Positions 18,101 to 22,525 of a DNA stretch of 22,525 nucleotides are shown piece after piece. A program made the position numbers and the translations under genes. The first letter of the stretch is position 1; the number at the start of each line of letters is the position of its first letter. The notes under the pieces are model-generated. The model was not told the origin of the DNA and ran no database searches. It saw only the letters and a list, made by a program, of their open reading frames with translations. Where the stretch lies: IMG/VR virus record IMGVR_UViG_3300023180_000438, positions 1 to 22,525 of that record; one strand, given 5' to 3'. Source of the DNA: a virus.

Positions 18101-21100
18101 CTTGACTTTAGACCAAGAGTTCAAGAATTTACAGTAACTGATAAATCTCCATTTGACTTCGATTCAAGAGATTTTGGTTCAGAACCAACATACAATTTAA
18201 AACCCGGAGAAAGTTCCTTAGTTGGATATAACTTCTACCTGCCAAGAATTGATAAACTTTATCTTGATAAGTTTGGTAATTTTATAGTAAGTAGAGGCGT
18301 TTCTTCTAGAACTCCAAAAGAACCAGTCGTAAATGACACTGAGTTAATGGAACTGGCAACCATTGTTCTCCCTCCATATCTTTATGATACTGATAATGCC
18401 TCTATTAATCTCTTCGATAATAGAAGATATACAATGCGCGATATTGGTAGAATTGAAGATAGAGTGGAAAATCTTGAAAGAGTGACTTCTTTAAGTCTGT
18501 TAGAAGTAAATACAGAGTCACTTCGTATTGAAGATGTTGATGGAAATAATAGATTCAAGTCTGGATTCTTTGTTGACGATTTCAATGATACTTCTCTCTT
18601 AGACACAGATTTAACTACCGCTAGTGTTGTTGGTGGAGAATTAAGACCTCGTATCTTTAGCAACTCACTTCAAATGAGACCTCTTCCAGCAACTGAAATT
18701 GCTGAAAGTGAATTAGATTTAACATCCAACTATACTCTGTTAGATTCTAATGTTCAGAAGACTGGAAAGGCGATAACTCTAAAGTATGACTCTGCTGGAT
18801 GGATAGAACAACCACTGGCAACAAGAGTTGAGAATGTAAATCCATTCCATGTTATTGAGTACACTGGATTTGTAAAACTTTCACCAGCTTCCGATGTTTG
18901 GACTAGAACAGTTAGAATTCCTGGCAGAACCACTACTTCTATTGTAGGTGGTTCTGGTGGTGCAACAAGAGTAGTAGGATCGAGAACAAGAGATATTATC
19001 GTTTCTTCTTCTGCTGAGAAATACATTCGTTCAAGAAATGTCTCAGTTTTTGCTTCAAACTTTAAACCACTTTCATTACACTATCAATTCTTAGATAATC
19101 ACAGCAACGTTGATTTTGTACCCAAACTTGTTGAAATTGCGACTGATACCTCACTTGCAAATTATGGCTCTACTGGAGTGTTTTCTGCTGGAGAAACCGT
19201 AATAGGTTATTTTGAAGGCGATAGAATCATCAGATTTAGACTTGCCAATTCCAATCACAAAGAAGGTGCATTTAACTCACCTTCAAAGACATATAACATT
19301 AATCCATACGCAACATCAGAAAATATTCCAACTTCATATAGTCAATCTTCAAAAGTACTGAATATTGATTTGGCATCATTGTCACAAGAGGCTCAGGGAG
19401 CATTCTTTGGATATCTGTTAGTTGGAGCAAAGTTAGTAGGACAAACTAGTGGCGCAGTTGCATATGTCAAGGATCTCAGATTAATTACGGATAACTATGG
19501 TGATTTGTTAGGTTCTTTCTTCATTAGAGATCCACACACCACACCTGCCCCAGATCCTAGAATTCTCACTGGTAAGAAGACATACACAATTAGTAATAGT
19601 ATTTCTAATGCAAAACCACTTCCTGGAAGTAAACTCATTTCTTCAGGAAATACAACTTACACTGCGACTGGAACATTCCAAGTTAGACAGACGGTAAGAG
19701 AAAATCTTGCGGTACGCTACGATCCTCTGGCACAATCATTTGTTGTTGGTAAAGATATTGATGCTCCAGACTTAAACGGACAAAGTGATGATGATAATGG
19801 TGCTTATCTGACTAAAGTCGATTTATTCTTTGCTAGCAAACCAACTGGAAATGAACCTCTTATTGTTCAGGTAAGAACTGTTGAACTTGGAACTCCAACA
19901 TTAACTATCGTTGGAGAACCTAAGGTTCTTGTTCCAAGCGACATTACAACATCAACAAATGGAGAAACTGCCACTACAGTTACATTTGACTATCCAATTT
20001 ATCTTGCACCTGGAAGAGAATATGCAATAGTCCTCCTTGCACCAACCACAGATCAATATGAGGTTTGGATTGCTAAGATGGGTGAAAGAACGGTAAATAC
20101 CCAATCTCTTCCAAATTCAGAATCTGTGATTTATTCCAAGCAATTTGCAATGGGAAGTCTGTTTAAATCACAGAATGGTTCTATTTGGACAGCAACACAA
20201 GAGTTAGATTTGAAATTCAAACTCTACAAAGCAAACTTTACATCAAGCACTGGTATTGCATATTTTGGAAATCCACCTCTTGATGAAAGTAATGGATATA
20301 TTCAGGCACTTGAAGAGAATGCATTGACTGCTACTCCAAAAACATTAACATTAGGAATCACAACAATTACATCTGGAGATCCATTACTTGATATATTGAC
20401 TGTTGGAAGACGAATTGCAGGAAACAATAGTGTCGGTGGATATGGAAACATTGTTTCTGTAGGAAGTTCAGTAACAGCACTATCAATTACTGATGGCGGT
20501 GCTAACTACACTAATCAATCAGATGTTCCAACTACAACAGTTGTTGGAAGTGGTTCTGGATTAAGAGTTGATATTACAACTTCGAATGGAGTTATCACGG
20601 GAATTACAACTCTCAGCGGTGGAAATGGTTATGTTGTTGGAGACGTAGTTTCCATTGATAACACTGACGGATCATTTACTGGCAGAAACTCTGTCCTTAC
20701 GATTAATACCATTAGTGGTGTTGATACTTTGTACCTCACCAATGTTCAAGGTGAAAAAGGTTCTGGTAAGGCATTCCAGGTTGGAGCAGGACTCAGTTAT
20801 TATGCTACAGACTCTACTGTTGTTAGTGCTGCATCAACAACTATTACGGATAGAACCTCCGAAGGAACTGGAGCAAACTCTGGAAATTATTTACATGTAG
20901 ATCATTTCAACCATGGAATGTATGCGAACAATAACCAACTGATTCTCGATGGGGTTGAATCTGATGTTGCACCTACAACATTATCTGCAGAGTTACTCTC
21001 CTCCGAAACAACTACTATTAACGTTGTAGATTCCAGTAACTTTACTACATTCGAAGGACTGGCAGTAAGTGCAACAAATAAAGGTTACGTTAAGATTGGA

Positions 21101-22228
21101 GATGAAATTATTGAATATACTGCAGCAGCTTCTAATCAACTGACAATTAATTCTAGAGGATTTAGCAATACAATATCTCAAACTCATGTCGTCAATTCCA
21201 AGGTTATGAAATATGAGTTTGGTGGAGTTTCACTCAGAAGAATTAATGGAGTAACCTACGATATTTCTGATACTGGAATTGAAGCAAATCGCTACTATGT
21301 TGAAATTGATAGAAGTTCAACACATGGACTTGATAGAAGTGCAGACTCTGCTACTGGACCTCAATTGTCATTCACAGGAGTAATTGGTGGTGGAGATAAA
21401 ATAAGAGCCTCGGAAAATATCTTGTTCAATGAGGTTACCCCAAGATTTGATGTCAGTGCCCCTGGCAAACTTACTTCAGTAACTGCAGCAGTTAGAACGA
21501 CGACTGGAACTAGTATTGATGGTAGTGAAGTTTCATTCCAACGTCTTAATACTGTCGATACTGTATTATTGAATGAATCAAACTCTTTAGATTCTACAAG
21601 AATTGTTTGCTCTAGAGTAAATGAATTAAATCAACCAGTATTCAATAATGTTGCTGGAAGAAGATCTTTCACTGCTGCATTGACATTAAACACTGAAGAC
21701 TCGAATCTCTCACCAATCATTTACTTGGATGATTCTACAGTTGAGTTTACAAGTAACAATGTTAATAGTCCAGTAAGTGACTATGCAACTAACGCTGCAA
21801 CCAGATCGTTCTTGAACGATCCTCATGCTGCTACGTATGTTTCAAACGTTGTTAACTTGGCACAACCTGCTTCTTCACTCAAAGTTCTTCTGACAGCATA
21901 TAGACATCAGTCTGCTGACATTAGAGTTCTCTATAGTTTAGTAAGAGAAGATTCTTCTGCTGTTGAACAAGAGTTTGAATTATTCCCAGGATATGATAAT
22001 CTCACATCTACTGGAGATGGAGAATTTACTGTTGTAAATTCTGCAAATAATAATGGAAGACCCGACGTAAGAGTTCCAGATAGTGAAGATAATCAATTCC
22101 TAGAATATGAGTTCAGTGCTGACAATCTTGGTAACTTTACTGGATACAGAATCAAGATTGTCATGGCAGGAACGAATCAAGCGTATCCTCCAAGAATCAG
22201 AGATCTTAGAACGATTGCACTGAAATGA
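15110..22228 (+). CDS. Giant virion structural protein with DUF4815-type N-terminus (2372 aa)
   Basis: This is a large structural protein of a type I recognise from T4-like cyanophages, where it follows gp8. It probably belongs to the outer baseplate or a short-fibre-like attachment; T4 has gp9-gp12 here, and I see no clear similarity to them. The N-terminus (about 1-430) looks like DUF4815: SPYYDDFDRGKDFYKVLFKPG, then PVQARELTTLQSIFQNQ and, near 352-385, ISPGKAYVAGYDVENQST. Other conserved stretches are FDHYTVPS and TLDFRPRV (about 957-1004), RRYTMRDIGRIEDRVENLER (about 1106-1125, a predicted coiled coil), KYIRSRNV (about 1303), GSFFIRDP (about 1467), YDPLAQSFVV (about 1537), GREYAIVL and YEVWIAKMGE (about 1634-1659), and GSLFKSQNGSIW. 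A G-x-GY repeat pair lies at about 1792-1852 and an 'IGDEIIEYT...RGF' module at about 1958-2033; both occur in the 3878-aa protein. The C-terminus has YRHQSADIRVLYSLVRE, FELFPGYDNL and FTGYRIKIVMAGTN. Membership of DUF4815 is from memory of the motif. Confidence 0.88.
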   Translation: MAQKTDLNISPYYDDFDRGKDFYKVLFKPGFPVQARELTTLQSIFQNQVEYFGKNIFKEGSMVLPGAITFDNQFSAVQLDSSNLGVDISLYIKNFVGKKVTGQLSGVSASIQYVALTSDSNLVENLTIYVKYSDSGSDYVTETFQDGESLFASENVTYGNTTINAGTPFATLIAQNATSTGSAASIDNGVYFVRGIFANVSKQTLVLDYYSNTPSYRVGLKIEERIVNAKDDNSLYDNAKGFTNFAAPGADRFKLSLTLTKKSLTDFNDTDFIELLRVDGGKIKKIQDKTVYNIIRDYIAERTYDESGHYSVEPFDVKIVDSLNDRLGNDGLFLEGETTDSGNTPSDDLMCFQISPGKAYVAGYDVENQSTQVLDVAKPRETETVTNSNIPFEMGHLLRVNNVSGAIQENVVVTLNDRFTGDTPSGVGSARVYAFNLTDAAYEDASTQWDLYLYDVQTYTTLTFNRTVSSSDVPKSSYIQGKSSGASGYAVAAGSGSSLNLSQTSGTFVTNEQLVINGVDSPLTITAATVNGVKEIKSVSAASGSGFPAFTADTVLSRKKLGNGISEVNISGTTVTSPGKLFSGVEAGDILRYQEGSGDETFNRVSAVSSDLSSLTVAGIATVSGVFDGGIHDGKFKAELGVPELRNNENAYLYAKLPESNISSVNFTDSQLSISRQITGETTDGGGVLTFDLTAVTGITSAFFDAFDQERYSVHYTGGGIGTVTSDAFTLNSSTNTVTIRGLETSESSVVVNATLKKNGIRSKIKEYTRSALKVINLSKLSQSGSATSTSVSDGLTYNDFYGLRVQDKEISLGFPDVAKVLAIYESTDTSDPVLDRVEFSSISNVDSDAIVGENIIGASSGAIARVVLNASTTPSVPSNNLGIVYLNRLRFTVGEEVSFVESNITSTIQSITLGKYKNIKNNYTLDKGQKDEYYDYSRIVRNNDLEPSRRLLVVFDHYTVPSSDDGDVFTVLSYDADRFKEDIPSIGVNNVRASDTLDFRPRVQEFTVTDKSPFDFDSRDFGSEPTYNLKPGESSLVGYNFYLPRIDKLYLDKFGNFIVSRGVSSRTPKEPVVNDTELMELATIVLPPYLYDTDNASINLFDNRRYTMRDIGRIEDRVENLERVTSLSLLEVNTESLRIEDVDGNNRFKSGFFVDDFNDTSLLDTDLTTASVVGGELRPRIFSNSLQMRPLPATEIAESELDLTSNYTLLDSNVQKTGKAITLKYDSAGWIEQPLATRVENVNPFHVIEYTGFVKLSPASDVWTRTVRIPGRTTTSIVGGSGGATRVVGSRTRDIIVSSSAEKYIRSRNVSVFASNFKPLSLHYQFLDNHSNVDFVPKLVEIATDTSLANYGSTGVFSAGETVIGYFEGDRIIRFRLANSNHKEGAFNSPSKTYNINPYATSENIPTSYSQSSKVLNIDLASLSQEAQGAFFGYLLVGAKLVGQTSGAVAYVKDLRLITDNYGDLLGSFFIRDPHTTPAPDPRILTGKKTYTISNSISNAKPLPGSKLISSGNTTYTATGTFQVRQTVRENLAVRYDPLAQSFVVGKDIDAPDLNGQSDDDNGAYLTKVDLFFASKPTGNEPLIVQVRTVELGTPTLTIVGEPKVLVPSDITTSTNGETATTVTFDYPIYLAPGREYAIVLLAPTTDQYEVWIAKMGERTVNTQSLPNSESVIYSKQFAMGSLFKSQNGSIWTATQELDLKFKLYKANFTSSTGIAYFGNPPLDESNGYIQALEENALTATPKTLTLGITTITSGDPLLDILTVGRRIAGNNSVGGYGNIVSVGSSVTALSITDGGANYTNQSDVPTTTVVGSGSGLRVDITTSNGVITGITTLSGGNGYVVGDVVSIDNTDGSFTGRNSVLTINTISGVDTLYLTNVQGEKGSGKAFQVGAGLSYYATDSTVVSAASTTITDRTSEGTGANSGNYLHVDHFNHGMYANNNQLILDGVESDVAPTTLSAELLSSETTTINVVDSSNFTTFEGLAVSATNKGYVKIGDEIIEYTAAASNQLTINSRGFSNTISQTHVVNSKVMKYEFGGVSLRRINGVTYDISDTGIEANRYYVEIDRSSTHGLDRSADSATGPQLSFTGVIGGGDKIRASENILFNEVTPRFDVSAPGKLTSVTAAVRTTTGTSIDGSEVSFQRLNTVDTVLLNESNSLDSTRIVCSRVNELNQPVFNNVAGRRSFTAALTLNTEDSNLSPIIYLDDSTVEFTSNNVNSPVSDYATNAATRSFLNDPHAATYVSNVVNLAQPASSLKVLLTAYRHQSADIRVLYSLVREDSSAVEQEFELFPGYDNLTSTGDGEFTVVNSANNNGRPDVRVPDSEDNQFLEYEFSADNLGNFTGYRIKIVMAGTNQAYPPRIRDLRTIALK
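22225..22228 (+). promoter_or_regulatory. ATGA stop-start overlap (translational coupling)
   Basis: The ATG of the 67-aa gene and the TGA of the 2372-aa gene share four bases. With no Shine-Dalgarno sequence in the bases before it, ribosomes finishing the long gene probably re-initiate here. The overlap also fixes the start of the small gene. Confidence 0.7.
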
Positions 22229-22428
22229 GTAAATTGATTAAAGTGAAAGATCATCCTCATCTTTATAGAGATGAGGAGACTGGGGCAATTGTAAATTGTG
22301 ATACAGTTGCCTACAATAATTATGTTAAGAGAGTTGAAAAAAAGAACTTGGAAAGACAAGAACTCGATGATATGAAACGTGATATTGAAGAAATTAAAAC
22401 CCTACTAAGAGAGTTTTTGAATAAATAG
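22225..22428 (+). CDS. Small conserved coiled-coil protein, function unknown (67 aa)
   Basis: I do not recognise a function. The N-terminal half is a small polar segment (VKDHPHLYRDEETGAIVNCD) that resembles a small protein seen beside structural genes in T4-like cyanophages. The C-terminal half, about residues 33-65, is strongly charged with heptad spacing (VKRVEKKNLERQ, MKRDIEEIKTLLREF) and should form a single coiled coil. The ATG overlaps the TGA of the preceding gene in an ATGA arrangement, and no Shine-Dalgarno sequence is visible. Translation by re-initiation after the 2372-aa protein is therefore likely, and expression should be late and tied to it. It could be a small virion component, a chaperone or an assembly factor for its giant neighbour; the sequence does not decide. 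Confidence 0.82.
   Translation: MSKLIKVKDHPHLYRDEETGAIVNCDTVAYNNYVKRVEKKNLERQELDDMKRDIEEIKTLLREFLNK
22420..22427 (+). promoter_or_regulatory. Possible late promoter box AATAAATA over a stop codon
   Basis: AATAAATA overlaps the AAT AAA TAG end of the 67-aa gene and lies 61 bases before the ATG at 22489. It fits the looser NATAAATA pattern, but the coding constraint and AT-rich context weaken the call. The exact box at 22453 is the stronger candidate for the same gene. Confidence 0.4.
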
Positions 22429-22452
22429 CGAATTCAATGGGAGTGAATCAAA

Positions 22453-22460
22453 TATAAATA
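22453..22460 (+). promoter_or_regulatory. Late promoter box TATAAATA in the 60-base gap
   Basis: This is an exact T4-type late box in the only sizeable intergenic gap of the window. It ends 28 bases before the ATG at 22489. It is followed by TCTAAA, giving the same 14-mer as at 13540. It probably drives the structural gene that leaves the window. Confidence 0.75.
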
Positions 22461-22488
22461 TCTAAAGGAATACGTGCTCATCTGAATA

Positions 22489-22525
22489 ATGGCAATATTT
22501 GTATCAAATATAGTAATAGAGCAGG
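22489..22525 (+). CDS. Start of a further virion structural gene (3' end outside window)
   Basis: Only 12 codons are visible, reading MAIFVSNIVIEQ. This opening resembles the N-terminus of cyanophage structural proteins that follow this gene block, which is why I call it coding despite the short length. An in-frame TGA at 22483-22485 excludes an upstream start. A purine-rich AAAGGAA lies at 22464-22470, about 18 bases before the ATG, which is far for a normal Shine-Dalgarno spacing. Two late-promoter-like boxes precede it in the 60-base gap. The product cannot be named from so little sequence. Confidence 0.65.
   Translation, partial: MAIFVSNIVIEQ

Noticed and set aside
20655-20900. Plus-strand 81-codon frame inside the 2372-aa gene
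   Set aside because: It is out of frame within a well-supported gene, Leu-rich as expected of a frame-shifted read, and without a start signal. The frame at 11851-12033 is rejected likewise.
22474-22485. GTG at 22474 as the start used with the AAAGGAA upstream
   Set aside because: The frame meets a TGA after three codons (GTG CTC ATC TGA), so it cannot encode a protein.
22429-22488. Terminator or small RNA in the 60-base gap
   Set aside because: No stable hairpin followed by a T-run could be drawn by eye. The content is explained by the late-promoter box and a leader.

Overview
The window is a stretch of the late structural region of a T4-like (contractile-tailed) bacteriophage. The best fit is a marine cyanophage infecting Prochlorococcus or Synechococcus. 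The reasons are the gene order (gp6-like, giant protein in the gp7 position, gp8, giant DUF4815-type protein), recognisable protein signatures of that group, the AT-rich composition (about 35% GC by eye) and promoter-like NATAAATA boxes at gene junctions. A related T4-like phage of SAR11 cannot be excluded from sequence alone.

Layout, all on the + strand. At 2-1906 is the 3' part of a gp6 baseplate-wedge gene, which begins before the window. At 1908-13544 is one uninterrupted gene of 3878 codons in the place of T4 gene 7. Its N- and C-terminal parts look like conserved cyanophage baseplate sequence, and its middle is a mosaic of repeated beta-rich modules plus a YHYH-type domain. At 13565-15103 is gp8, a clear T4 gp8 homologue enlarged by two internal insertions. 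At 15110-22228 is a 2372-codon virion protein with a DUF4815-type N-terminus, a central coiled coil and a C-terminal part that shares modules with the 3878-aa protein. At 22225-22428 is a 67-aa coiled-coil protein, coupled to the gene before it by an ATGA overlap. At 22489 the next structural gene starts and runs off the window.

Coding is almost continuous. Gaps between genes are 1, 20, 6, -4 and 60 bases, and no stretch over 300 bases lacks a gene. I see no tRNA, CRISPR array, insertion sequence, integrase or convincing minus-strand gene. Five NATAAATA boxes were found by eye on the + strand, and all lie 17-105 bases upstream of a gene start. Two of them share an identical 14-mer.

The proteins should work together in the baseplate. 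In T4, gp6, gp7 and gp8 form the wedge. Here the gp7-position protein and the DUF4815-type protein are very large and carry repeat modules in common with each other and, for one module, with gp8. This suggests that module shuffling has built an elaborate outer baseplate or adhesin apparatus. That last step is inference.
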